Assembly (NCBI GenBank): GCA_019689615.1
Contig: JADGHD010000002.1
Location: 1 to 35,978 of the forward strand
Length of the DNA: 35,978 bases
DNA from: Frankia sp.
GTDB taxonomy: Bacteria > Actinomycetota > Actinomycetes > Frankiales > Frankiaceae
Reading direction: 5' to 3'
This document shows, piece by piece, positions 12,821 through 27,167 of this stretch. The position numbers and the translations under genes were made by a program. Every line of letters starts with the position of its first letter. Within the stretch, counting starts at the first letter, position 1. The notes beneath the pieces were generated by a model that searched no databases, was not told the DNA's origin, and saw only the letters and a list, made by a program, of their open reading frames with translations.

Positions 12821-15202
12821 TCAGCCGTCCGGGCGCACACCGTTGAGGACGTCGACGGCCTCGAGCAGTCCGCCGATGGACGCGAAGTCGACCGCGACGA
12901 ACGTCGGGCGGCGGCCCCGCTCCTGTTCGCAGACCCCGGCCCGGTCGACGACCACGCGCGGGTCGTTCACGGTCAGCGCCGCCCGCCGGCTGGGCGCCGT
13001 GTCGGTCACCCAGTGGTTGACCAGCAGCAGCCGGGCGTCCGCCGAGCCGCGCTTGACCGGGCAGGTGGCCAGGTCCTCCGCGGAGCGGGCGTCGAACGGC
13101 GTGTCCGAGCCGTACCGGTAGAACGAGCGCAGGTAGCTGCCCGGGGTGTCCTGTTCCTCGGTGAACAGCACCAGCCGGCGGCCGGAGTCGATCATCTCGC
13201 GCAGGGTCGGCCACTCGCCGTCCGGGTCGTCCGGCGGGGTGAGGACCTTGTTCGCCAGGCCGGCGGTGGCGACGGCGCCGGTGATCTCGGCCGGCGGGAC
13301 GCCGTTGTCCTGGAAGATGATGCTGACGACCTCGGTCGGGTTGCGGTCGAGCCAGTCGCCGAGCTGGCGCAGCTGCTCGACCAAATCCAGCGCGCCCAGC
13401 TGGCACAGGGCGTGGCAGAGCCACAGGCCCTCGCGCGCGGACAGCGCCCCGCGGGTCAGCGGCTCGATCGCGGCCCGCACCGACGGGTCGAGGCTGTCGA
13501 GGAACGCGGCCACCTCCTCCGGCGTGCTCCAGTGGTGCACGTCGAGCAGCAGCCCGCGCACGCCGAGGTCGAGCTGGTGGACGATGCTGGGGTCCTGCGC
13601 CGGGCCGAGGAAGCGGTCCTCGCTGTTGGCCATCGCGTTGTGGGTGGCCGCGTACACGACCTCGTCGTAGCGCCGGTCGCACAGCTTCGCCGAGCCGTTG
13701 CAGACATCCCGGCCGTCCGCCGCGGCACCGGGGAACGCCGCCCAGGTCAGGGCGACCACCGCCGGGACGAGCACGGCGACGGCCATGGCCACCCGGCGCC
13801 AGCGGCGGGTCCGCTCCAGCCGGGCGGACAGCGCGACCAGCAGGGACACGCCGGTGATGACCGCGCCGACCAGCAGCGACCAGCCGGCCAGCCGCAGGTA
13901 GTCGCCCTCGATGTCGCCGTAGGCCGCGTCGCCGAAGTCGACGAGCACCGCGGCGGCACCCGGCGGCATCGACGACCCGGGCTCGGCCAGCACCGGCAGC
14001 GGGTTCGGCAGCGCCAGCCGCAGCCCGACGCCGACCGCCAGCGCGACCACGCCGGCGGCGAGCACCGCCACCCCGACGGCCCTGGTGGGCGAGCGGCCGT
14101 CGGCCCGGGCGGCCAGTGCCGTGCCGACGAGCCCGGCCAGCGCCACCACCATGGCGGCGACGGTCATCAGCGGCAGCAGCTCGGCGACGTCGTGCAGCCG
14201 GTCGACCGCCCGGATCGCCGGCTCGTCGCCCAGGTCGGACAGGGAGACGCCGAGGTCGAGGACCCTGCCGTCGACCAGGCGCTGGCGCAGTTCGGCGATC
14301 GCCTGTTCGTCGCCCTGGAACAGCGGCGGGCCGAGCAGCGCCAACGCCCCGGCGACGTCGCCCTGGCGCAGCAGCGCCCGGGCCGGCTGGCGCAGCCGCT
14401 CCCGGTCCGCCTCGTCCAGCCGGGCGAGCACCACGTCGAGCACCCGGTCGGTCTCCTGGGCCGTCAGCCGCATCGTCGGCAGGTTCTGCGGCGGGTGCCC
14501 GGCGGCGACGGCGTCCAGCGCGGCCAGCAGCTCCTGGGTGAACGTCGCGACCGAGTCGACCTCGTAGGTGCCGCCCTCGCCGAGCTCGCCGGCCAGGTAG
14601 CGGTTGGCCAGCCCGGAGATGTTGCCGAACAGCGGCTCCAGGTTGACCGTGAACGCGACGTCGTCGGTGTCGGCCCGCAGGTAGTCGACGATCCGGGCGA
14701 TCTGCTCGTCGACGAGCCCCTCGACCGTCGACGGCGGCAGCACGGTGCGCAGGTTCGCGGTGACCACCGAGGAGTCCACCGGCAGGTCGGCGAGCAGGTC
14801 GTCGACCGTCGGGTCCGGCAGGACCTCGGTGTAGAGGCGTTCGTAGGCGTCGGCCTCGGTCAGCGCGTCGCTGTAGAAGCCGGGGCTGAGCACGGTGGAG
14901 CGGGCGGTGAGGATGACGACCAGCGGCAGCCAGGCGAGCACGACCAGCGCCGTGCACAGCGCCCGCATCAGCCGCCATCGCCGCGGCCGACGAGGCCGGG
15001 CCGCCGGCGTGCCGGCACGGGCCGCCGGCTTCCCGCCTGGCGCCGCCACGCCAGGTTCCTCGCCGGCCGTCGCCTCACCGGTCCGCTCGGTGCTGGTCTG
15101 CGCCGTGCTGGCCCTGTTGGTGGCCTTCTCGTCCCCCACGGTAGTCAAGCTACCGACAGCGGATCCTCTACCCGCTTCACCCCCAGGAGCCACGCCGGCC
15201 AC
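12821..15202 (-). CDS. Large membrane protein with C-terminal PI-PLC-like domain
   Basis: Up to 793 residues. After an Ala/Pro-rich N-terminus a membrane segment (ALCTALVVLAWLPLVVILT) leads into an extracytoplasmic domain of about 220 residues, then a cluster of about four membrane segments, then a domain resembling the PI-specific phospholipase C X-domain. The PLC-like features are VVYAATHNAM (putative catalytic His near 522), LDLGVRGLLLDVHHW about 30 residues later, a second His in LWLCHALC near 597, and DWLDRNPTEVVSIIFQDNG. This predicts a membrane-anchored phosphodiesterase facing outside, perhaps acting on phosphatidylinositol-type lipids abundant in actinobacteria. The start is uncertain: GTG 15202 lacks a good SD, and TTG 15148 or GTG 15139 are alternatives. 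Confidence 0.75.
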   Translation of the reverse strand: MAGVAPGGEAGRGSAVGSLTTVGDEKATNRASTAQTSTERTGEATAGEEPGVAAPGGKPAARAGTPAARPRRPRRWRLMRALCTALVVLAWLPLVVILTARSTVLSPGFYSDALTEADAYERLYTEVLPDPTVDDLLADLPVDSSVVTANLRTVLPPSTVEGLVDEQIARIVDYLRADTDDVAFTVNLEPLFGNISGLANRYLAGELGEGGTYEVDSVATFTQELLAALDAVAAGHPPQNLPTMRLTAQETDRVLDVVLARLDEADRERLRQPARALLRQGDVAGALALLGPPLFQGDEQAIAELRQRLVDGRVLDLGVSLSDLGDEPAIRAVDRLHDVAELLPLMTVAAMVVALAGLVGTALAARADGRSPTRAVGVAVLAAGVVALAVGVGLRLALPNPLPVLAEPGSSMPPGAAAVLVDFGDAAYGDIEGDYLRLAGWSLLVGAVITGVSLLVALSARLERTRRWRRVAMAVAVLVPAVVALTWAAFPGAAADGRDVCNGSAKLCDRRYDEVVYAATHNAMANSEDRFLGPAQDPSIVHQLDLGVRGLLLDVHHWSTPEEVAAFLDSLDPSVRAAIEPLTRGALSAREGLWLCHALCQLGALDLVEQLRQLGDWLDRNPTEVVSIIFQDNGVPPAEITGAVATAGLANKVLTPPDDPDGEWPTLREMIDSGRRLVLFTEEQDTPGSYLRSFYRYGSDTPFDARSAEDLATCPVKRGSADARLLLVNHWVTDTAPSRRAALTVNDPRVVVDRAGVCEQERGRRPTFVAVDFASIGGLLEAVDVLNGVRPDG

Positions 15203-15244
15203 GGCTCGGCGCCGGCTGGCTCCCGGGAGGAAGGCCGGGCGGGG

Positions 15245-16444
15245 TCAGGCCGCGATGCCGGCCCCCGAGGTGACGAACGGGAGATGGTGCGCGCCGCGGA
15301 CGTTCGAGACGACCGGCATGTCGGCCCGGTCCGGGTCGGCGATGTAGTCCGGGAAGCGGTTGAGGACCTCCTGCAGCGCGATCCTCAGCTCCAGCCGGGC
15401 GAGGTGGGCCCCGAGGCAGCGGTGGATGCCGAAGCCGAAGAACAGGGTCGACGGCTCGTCCCGGCGGTCCATGTTGAACACGTCGGGCTCCTCGTAGACC
15501 CGCTCGTCGCGCAGCGCCGAGCCGGTGAGCAGCATGACCCGCTCGCCGGCCGGGATGGTGACGCCGTGCAGCTCGACGTCCCGGGTGGTGGTGCGGCCCT
15601 GCAGGTGGGACGGCGCGTCGTAGCGCAGGGTCTCGCCGGCCGCCCGGTCGTACAGGGTCGGGTCGGCCAGCAGCCTGCGCCGCTGCTCCGGGAACCTCGT
15701 CAGCGCCATCAGCCCGTTCGGGATGGCCTTGGCGACGGTCTCGTGGCCGGCGACGCCGAGCTCGAGGAACCTGAAGGCGATCTCCTGGTCCGACATCCGC
15801 CGGGTGGTGACGCCGTCCTCGTCGTCGATGACCTCGGTCTTGATCAGCAGGCTGATCGGGTCGTCCTTGGGTTCCTTGCGCCGCTCGGCGATCAGCGACT
15901 GGTACAGCTCAAGCAGGCCGATGTTCGCGTTGACGAATTCCTCTTCCGACCGTGGGCCGTTGCCCCGGTTGAGCATCGCGTCGGCGGTCTTGTTGACGAA
16001 CGCGCGGTGCTCCTCCGGGATGCCGAGCAGCTCGCTGATCACGTCGAGCGGGAGGCGGACGGCGAACTCCTGAACGACGTCGAACTCCTCGGCGCCGACG
16101 AACTGGTCGAGCAGCTCGGCGGCCTTGCCGCGGATGTAGGGCTCGAGCTTCATCATCGACCGCGGCGAGAACACCTTGCTGACGATCTTGCGGTGCCAGC
16201 GGTGCTCGGGCGGGTCCTTGAGGATGAGCATCGGCTGCCCGGCCTCGTGGCCCTCGATGGTCACGCCGCCCGCGCTGGAGAACGTCTGCCAGTCGTTGTG
16301 CGCGGCCAGCACGTCGGCGTGCCGGGAAATGGCCCAGAACTTCAGGTCGGCGTTGTGGAAGACCGGCGCCTCGTCTCTTAACTGGCGGTAGACCGGATAG
16401 GGGTTGCGAAAGGTGTCCGGGTCGAACGGGTTGTACTCGACCAT
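15245..16444 (-). CDS. Cytochrome P450 monooxygenase
   Basis: A 399-residue soluble bacterial P450 of standard length. The I-helix has AGHET at 232-236, the K-helix ExxR is ETLR at 271-274, and the haem loop FGFGIHRCLG at 336-345 gives Cys343 as the axial ligand. It inserts one oxygen atom into an unidentified substrate and needs a ferredoxin and reductase, neither encoded nearby. ATG 16444 has GAGGAGGGG directly upstream. It lies 42 nt upstream of the membrane PI-PLC-like gene in the same direction, so the two may be co-transcribed, though no shared function is obvious. Confidence 0.95.
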   Translation of the reverse strand: MVEYNPFDPDTFRNPYPVYRQLRDEAPVFHNADLKFWAISRHADVLAAHNDWQTFSSAGGVTIEGHEAGQPMLILKDPPEHRWHRKIVSKVFSPRSMMKLEPYIRGKAAELLDQFVGAEEFDVVQEFAVRLPLDVISELLGIPEEHRAFVNKTADAMLNRGNGPRSEEEFVNANIGLLELYQSLIAERRKEPKDDPISLLIKTEVIDDEDGVTTRRMSDQEIAFRFLELGVAGHETVAKAIPNGLMALTRFPEQRRRLLADPTLYDRAAGETLRYDAPSHLQGRTTTRDVELHGVTIPAGERVMLLTGSALRDERVYEEPDVFNMDRRDEPSTLFFGFGIHRCLGAHLARLELRIALQEVLNRFPDYIADPDRADMPVVSNVRGAHHLPFVTSGAGIAA

Positions 16445-16487
16445 CGCCCCTCCTCGTGAGCGCGCCGTGATCGCAGTTCAGCCGTCG

Positions 16488-16508
16488 AAGATTTTATACA
16501 TTATTCAC
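16488..16508 (-). promoter_or_regulatory. AT-rich promoter candidate for the P450 gene
   Basis: This block is the most AT-rich in the area (minus strand GTGAATAATGTATAAAATC), with a TATAAA hexamer at 16498-16493 that could serve as -10, about 50 nt before the P450 ATG. No good -35 hexamer is visible at the usual distance. Confidence 0.45.
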
Positions 16509-16565
16509 GGTGCGCGTGCGAGGCGGACGCAGGGTGCCGTTCGGCCCTGCGCGAGGGGACGATGT

Positions 16566-17267
16566 TCAGTGCCGGTGGTCCGGCAGTGACCGTAGGACGG
16601 CGTCGATCCGGCCCGCCACCTCGTCGGGAGTGCCGGAGCCGTCGATGGTCCGCAGGATGCCCCTGGCGGCGTAGTACGCCCGCAGCGGGGCGGTCCGCTC
16701 GGCGAAGACCTTCAGCCGGCGCCGCGCGGTCTCCTCGTCGTCGTCGAGGCGGCTCTCGTCGCGCGACCGCCGAGCGATCCGGGCCAGGACCGTGGACTCG
16801 TCGACATCGAGGTCGAGCACGACGTCGAGCGCGCAGCCGGCCGCCGCGAACCGGGCGTCGAACGCCTCGGCCTGGGCCAGGGTACGCGGGAACCCGTCCA
16901 GCAGGAAGCCGGAGCACACGTCGGGCACCGGCGTCACGGCCGCCTCCGCGACCGCGGTGCCGGTGCCGGCGGCCCGGGAGCCGGTCCCGGCGGCTGCCAC
17001 GACGGTGCCCGCGGGGACGTGATCGAGGACCGCTGCGGCGCGGGCACCGAACAGCCGGCTGGCGACGAGGTCCAGCACGAGGTCGTCGGGGACCAGCTCG
17101 CCGGCCCGGACGAAGGACTCGGCGCGGCGGCCGAGCGGGGTGCCGGCAGCGATCTCGGTGTCCAGCAGTCGACCGGTGGAGATCGCTGGAATTCCGTAAC
17201 GGGAGCTGATCCGGGCGGCCTGGGTGCCTTTACCTGATCCCGGTGGACCGAGAAGCACGACTCTCAC
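16566..17267 (-). CDS. Adenylate kinase-like nucleoside monophosphate kinase
   Basis: A 233-residue P-loop kinase: GPPGSGKG at 7-14, TPLGRRAESFVRAGELVPDD at 43-62, GFLLDGFPRT at 120-129 and a short AK1-type lid region with SRLDDDEETARRRL at 172-185. Two things are odd. In the AMP-site segment, where adenylate kinases read STGDxLR, this has STGRLLD, so the Asp33 and Arg36 positions carry Arg and Asp. An Ala/Gly-rich insertion of about 40 residues (about 76-116) lies before the GFLLDGFPRT block. Both suggest a divergent paralogue with altered NMP specificity rather than the housekeeping Adk, which normally sits beside secY and map. GTG 17267 begins the protein exactly at the first beta strand. 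Confidence 0.8.
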   Translation of the reverse strand: MRVVLLGPPGSGKGTQAARISSRYGIPAISTGRLLDTEIAAGTPLGRRAESFVRAGELVPDDLVLDLVASRLFGARAAAVLDHVPAGTVVAAAGTGSRAAGTGTAVAEAAVTPVPDVCSGFLLDGFPRTLAQAEAFDARFAAAGCALDVVLDLDVDESTVLARIARRSRDESRLDDDEETARRRLKVFAERTAPLRAYYAARGILRTIDGSGTPDEVAGRIDAVLRSLPDHRH

Positions 17268-17663
17268 CGAACGAACGGTACCCGGCACCAAACCCCCAAA
17301 AGCTGGACGAAGTTGTAGAAAATCCGACCCCTCGCCGGAGAACGAGACAGGGATCACCCGCACCCCCCTGGGAGCCATGCCCGGCCAGGGGACGGCGCGC
17401 AGCCTATCGGTCGCGCTCACAGCGCGTCCACTCCGACGGCCGGAAGGTCAGGACCACACCACGGCAACGACGCCGTACGCCGCGATCATTCCCTCCGGGC
17501 CGTGCGCCGGGGACGCGTGGCGAAGGCCACCGCCGCGCGAGATGACGGCGATTTGTCCCGAAAAGAGCCTTTTCTTATCTGGCCCTTCCCCTCGGCCACC
17601 GGCCCTCGGCGACGTCGCCCGCGGGGAACGTCACACCCGCCGCTGGCGTCAGCAGCCCCGCCG
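17268..17663. other. Gene-free stretch between the kinase and gltD
   Basis: No coding sequence is convincing in this 396-nt interval. CCCCTGG (17365-17371) and CCAGGGG (17385-17391) form an inverted repeat with a 13-nt loop. GAAAAG-AGC-CTTTTC at 17560-17574 is a perfect 6-bp inverted repeat in a rare AT-rich patch about 90 nt beyond the gltD stop. Either could terminate the gltBD transcript on the minus strand. The kinase promoter must also be here, but I cannot point to it. Confidence 0.5.
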
Positions 17664-19106
<1,443 letters not shown>

Positions 19107-19270
19107 GCCACTCCTGTCACGTTGGGTCCAGGCCGGGCTGCCGCGGGCGCCCGCGCGGCGGCGGACGGGGCGCCTCGGTCGGTCAGCCGGTGGAGGTGTC
19201 GAACGTTCGTACCGTGCCTGGTAGGGCGTGGGGCGGCAGGCGGGGCCGGCCGGCCCGTGGGGGCGAGCGC

Positions 19271-23833
<4,563 letters not shown>

Positions 23834-23951
23834 CCGGAGGTGTCCTGTCCGTCTTCAGGGCCTGAACGGGTGCGGACGACGCTGTCCGGGGATGCGATGA
23901 CCGCGGCACGGTTGAGCGGAGCGCGCCTCGCTGGTGGGCGCGGCTAGCGAG

Positions 23952-24043
23952 GACCGCCCGCGGTCAAACCCTCCAACGAGTGTGCCATGCGCCGGGCCGT
24001 TTCGCTGAGATCATCAATGTCCGGGAAGTCACAGGAATATGAC
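23952..24043 (-). promoter_or_regulatory. gltB upstream region with two inverted repeats
   Basis: About 120 to 210 nt before gltB lie GACCGC-CC-GCGGTC (23952-23965, perfect) and GTCA-N8-TGAC (24028-24043), the latter with a CATATT that could be a -10. The second repeat is in the position expected for a nitrogen or glutamate regulator, but it does not match the GlnR double box I would look for, so the regulator is unknown. Confidence 0.4.
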
Positions 24044-24123
24044 GCTTGTGTTCCGACGCCCGATCCCGTATGTGGCGACGGCGGCCCGGGCGGTCCCGGC
24101 GCCCGCGGTCGGCGGCGGCCCGG

Positions 24124-24852
24124 TCAGCTCAGCGAGGTGTCGACCAGCATCCCGACCAGGAAGGTGGCGCCGGCCGCGAGGCCGCCGAGCAGTAGCTGGC
24201 GCAGCCCGCTGAACAGCGGCGAGCGCCCGGTGAACCGGCTGACCAGCGCGCCGACCCCGAACAGCCCGGCGGCGGCGAGCCCGGCGGACAGCGCGAACGT
24301 CCGCGTGCCCGCCAGGTAGGGCAGCACCGGGACCAGAGCGCCGACCGCGAACGCGGCGAACGACGAGCCGGCGGCCACCAGCGGGCGGGGCAGCTGACCC
24401 GGGGTGACTCCCAGCTCCTCCTGGCTGTGCACGGCGAGCGCGACTTCGGGGTCACCGGACAGCTGCTCGGCCACGGCCGCGGCCAGGTCGTGCTCCACGC
24501 CCTTGTGCTCGTAGAACTCGACCAGCTCGGCCCGCTCGGCGGCCGGGTGGTCGCGCAGCGCCCGCCGCTCGACCTCGATCTCGGCCTGGAACGCCTCGTT
24601 CTGGGCGCGCACCGACGTGTACTCGCCGGTCGCCATCGACAGCGCCCCGGAGGCGAGGCCGGCCAGGCCGGCCAGCACCACGGTCGACCGGGAAGCCTGC
24701 CCGCCGGCGAACCCGCTGAGCAGGGCAACGTTGCTGACCAGCCCGTCCATCACCCCGAACACGGCCGGCCGCAGCCAGCCGCCGGAGAGGTCCCGGTGGT
24801 GGCGGTGCCAGCGGGCCCCGTCAGGCGGCCGGACGTCAGCTGTCGTGGTCAC
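24124..24852 (-). CDS. VIT/CCC1-family metal transporter
   Basis: A 242-residue membrane protein of the VIT1/CCC1 family, which moves Fe2+ or Mn2+ out of the cytoplasm. The diagnostic N-terminal stretch is FGVMDGLVSNVALLSGFAGG, followed by MATGEYTSVRAQNEAFQAEI, an acidic metal-binding helical region, and SGDPEVALAVHSQEELGV. Three C-terminal membrane segments complete about five in total. GTG 24852 has GAGG a few nt upstream. It starts 61 nt after the lgt stop, in the same direction. Metal export or detoxification is family-based inference. Confidence 0.88.
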   Translation of the reverse strand: MTTTADVRPPDGARWHRHHRDLSGGWLRPAVFGVMDGLVSNVALLSGFAGGQASRSTVVLAGLAGLASGALSMATGEYTSVRAQNEAFQAEIEVERRALRDHPAAERAELVEFYEHKGVEHDLAAAVAEQLSGDPEVALAVHSQEELGVTPGQLPRPLVAAGSSFAAFAVGALVPVLPYLAGTRTFALSAGLAAAGLFGVGALVSRFTGRSPLFSGLRQLLLGGLAAGATFLVGMLVDTSLS

Positions 24853-24913
24853 CGCCTCAGCCTAGGCCGACGGGGCCAGTGCCCCCAAATCGTCCGGTCG
24901 GGGCACCAGCGGG

Positions 24914-25975
24914 TCAGGAGCCGGCCGACGGGCCGCCCGCCGGCTCGCCGGGACCGGCCGGGCCGTCAGCCCTGGCCGCGCCGCCCAGCCGCGCCTCGTC
25001 GTCTGGTTGGGTGCCCGCGGCGGCTGGTCTCGCCTCGACGGCCACCGCCCCGGCGGGGGCGGCGTCGTCGGCCCCGCCGCTGGCCGCGGCCTGGGCGCCC
25101 GGCTGGCCGGGCGGCGCCGCGGCCGAACCATCGCCCTCGCCGTCCCGGCCGGCGCCGGCGGACGCGGCCGTGACGTCGGGGTCGACCGGCCGGCGCACCA
25201 GCACCAGCATGGCCAGGCCGCCGAGGAAGACCAGGATCGACACCCAGACGTTGACCCGCAGGCCGAGCACGTGCTCGGCGGTGTCGACCCGCAGCAGCTC
25301 GATCCACACCCGGCCGGCGGTGTACAGCATGATGTAGAGCGCGAACAGCCGGCCCCGCCCGAGCCGGCGCCGCCGGTCGATCGCCAGCAGGACGGCGGCC
25401 ACGCCCAGGCACCACAGCGACTCGTACAGGAACGTCGGGTGGAACGTGGGCTCGTTGACGTAGTCCCGCGGCCGGTGCTCCGGGGAGATCTCCAGCGCCC
25501 ACGGCAGGTCGGTCGGCCGGCCGAACAGCTCCTGGTTGAACCAGTTGCCCCAGCGGCCGATGGCCTGGGCGATCGCGAGCCCCGGCGCGATCGCGTCGGC
25601 GAACAGCAGGAACGGGATGCCGCGGCGGCGGGTGGCGATCCAGCAGCCGAGCGCGCCGCCGGCGATCGCGCCCCAGACCGCGAGCCCGCCCTCCCAGACC
25701 TTCAGCGCGTCCAGCGGGTGGCCGTTCTCACCGAAGTAGCCGGCGGGCGTGCTGACCACGTGGTAGAGCCGGGCGCCGACGATGCCGAACAGCACGGCCC
25801 ACACCGCGATGTCGCTGGCGTGCTGGGCGGCGATCCCGCGGGCCGCCAGCCGGCGGGCGGTCAGCCAGGTCGCGACGACGATCCCCAAGATGATCATCAA
25901 CGCGTAGGCGCGCAGCGGCAGCGGGCCGAGATGGACCACGCCACGGGACGGGCTCGGGATCGCCGCGAGAGTCAC
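24914..25975 (-). CDS. lgt: Prolipoprotein diacylglyceryl transferase
   Basis: A 353-residue membrane enzyme that transfers diacylglycerol from phosphatidylglycerol to the lipobox Cys of prolipoproteins. The Lgt signature GRWGNWFNQE is at 140-149. GLAVWGAIAGG at 98-108 has Trp where E. coli has His103, as I recall for other Actinobacteria. About seven membrane segments end near residue 260. The last 90 residues are an Ala/Pro/Gly/Asp-rich extension with no hydrophobic segment, probably a disordered cytoplasmic tail absent from E. coli Lgt. It lies 138 nt downstream of trpA, in the same direction, an arrangement also seen in other actinobacteria. Confidence 0.94.
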   Translation of the reverse strand: MTLAAIPSPSRGVVHLGPLPLRAYALMIILGIVVATWLTARRLAARGIAAQHASDIAVWAVLFGIVGARLYHVVSTPAGYFGENGHPLDALKVWEGGLAVWGAIAGGALGCWIATRRRGIPFLLFADAIAPGLAIAQAIGRWGNWFNQELFGRPTDLPWALEISPEHRPRDYVNEPTFHPTFLYESLWCLGVAAVLLAIDRRRRLGRGRLFALYIMLYTAGRVWIELLRVDTAEHVLGLRVNVWVSILVFLGGLAMLVLVRRPVDPDVTAASAGAGRDGEGDGSAAAPPGQPGAQAAASGGADDAAPAGAVAVEARPAAAGTQPDDEARLGGAARADGPAGPGEPAGGPSAGS

Positions 25976-26113
25976 GCCCCGAGGCTATCCCGCGGCGCGG
26001 ACGGCCGCGTGAGGCGGATCAGCCATCCGGGTTGATGGCCCGGGCGTGACGGTGCGCTGGCGGCCCGTGATCGGCCAAGGCCTTCCGGGCTCGGGCCAGC
26101 GGGGGCGTGCCGG

Positions 26114-26992
26114 TCAGGCACTGGCGCGCACCGGGCGGCGGACGCCGGCCGCGAGGTCGGCGGCAAGCTCGCGCAGCCCGGCGAGGGCCGCCTCGTCGCC
26201 CGCGCCGGAGCGCACGGCCGCCAGCAGCCGGGCGACCAGCGCGGAGCCGACGATGACGCCGTCGGCGAAGCCGGCGACGGTCGCCGCCTGCTCCCCGTCG
26301 CGCACGCCGAGGCCGACGGCGACCGGCAGGTCGGTGGCCTGCCGGACGCGACGGACGAGGCCCGCGGCCGCAGCGCCGACCGACTCACGGGCGCCGGTGA
26401 CGCCCATCAGCGAGGCGGCGTAGACGAAGCCGCTGGCGATCGAGGTGACCAGCCGGATCCTGGCGTCGGTCGAGCTCGGCGCGACCAGGAACACCGAGTC
26501 CAGGCCGTGCTTGTCGGCCGCGGCCAGCCAGGGTGCTGCCTCCTCCGGCGGCAGGTCCGGCGTGATCGTGCCGGCGCCGCCCGCGGCGGCCAGGTCAGCG
26601 GCGAAGCGCTCCACGCCGTACCGCTCGACCGGGTTCCAGTACGTCATCACCAGCGCCGGCGCGCCGGTCTCGGCCACCGCCTCGACCGTGCGCAGCACGT
26701 CGGCGGTGGTGACGCCGCCGCGCAGCGCCGCGTCGGCCGCGTCCTGGATGACCGGGCCGTCCATGGTCGGGTCGCTGTAGGGCAGGCCGACCTCGACGAT
26801 GTCGACGCCCGCCGCGACCATCGTCCGCATCGCCTCGATCCCGGTGGGCACGGTCGGGAACCCGGCCGGCAGGTAGCCGATCAGGGCCGCCCGGCCCTCG
26901 GCCCGCGCCTGGGCGAAGACCTCCGCGATCCGCCCCCTGGCCGCGCTCACCGCCTGGCCCGCCTGCTGCTGTGCCTGGTCCACCTGTTCCAC
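26114..26992 (-). CDS. trpA: Tryptophan synthase alpha subunit
   Basis: A 292-residue TIM-barrel alpha subunit that splits indole-3-glycerol phosphate into indole and glyceraldehyde 3-phosphate and passes indole to TrpB. The catalytic segment VDIVEVGLPYSDPTMDGPVI contains the Glu and Asp pair. The phosphate-binding end has AVGLGVRDGEQAA and GVIVGSALV. GTG 26992 has GGAGA 10 nt upstream and gives an N-terminal extension of about 15 residues (EQVDQAQQQAGQAVSAARGR) over the usual start. It lies 175 nt after trpB rather than overlapping it, which is wider than usual for this pair. Confidence 0.95.
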   Translation of the reverse strand: MEQVDQAQQQAGQAVSAARGRIAEVFAQARAEGRAALIGYLPAGFPTVPTGIEAMRTMVAAGVDIVEVGLPYSDPTMDGPVIQDAADAALRGGVTTADVLRTVEAVAETGAPALVMTYWNPVERYGVERFAADLAAAGGAGTITPDLPPEEAAPWLAAADKHGLDSVFLVAPSSTDARIRLVTSIASGFVYAASLMGVTGARESVGAAAAGLVRRVRQATDLPVAVGLGVRDGEQAATVAGFADGVIVGSALVARLLAAVRSGAGDEAALAGLRELAADLAAGVRRPVRASA

Positions 26993-27061
26993 CCGCTGTC
27001 CGTCTCCTGGCCGGCGCCGGCCGTCTGCCTTGCTGTCCGGGCCGTCGGGGAGCCCGGGTGA

Positions 27062-27120
27062 TGTGTCGGGACTGTGTCGGCGACGTGTCCGGACCGGTGC
27101 GTTGTGACCTGGCCGACACA
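27062..27120. repeat. TGTGTCGG repeats between trpB and trpA
   Basis: TGTGTCGG occurs at 27062-27069 and 27073-27080, and its reverse complement CCGACACA at 27113-27120. The spacer also carries ACGTGTCCGGAC. The inverted pair could form an RNA stem in the trpB-trpA spacer or be a binding site for an internal promoter of trpA. Nothing shows which. Confidence 0.4.
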
Positions 27121-27167
27121 TTCCGCCGGCCGGCCGTCGGCGTGCCGCCGGTGGCCGCGCCGGTCGG

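Noticed and set aside
12737..16381. 1214-codon plus-strand open frame across the PI-PLC-like protein and P450
   Set aside because: Antisense shadow of two clear genes, low-complexity composition.
24028..24043. GlnR box upstream of gltB
   Set aside because: The GTCA-N8-TGAC repeat does not have the gTnAC/GaAAC double half-site spacing expected of GlnR.
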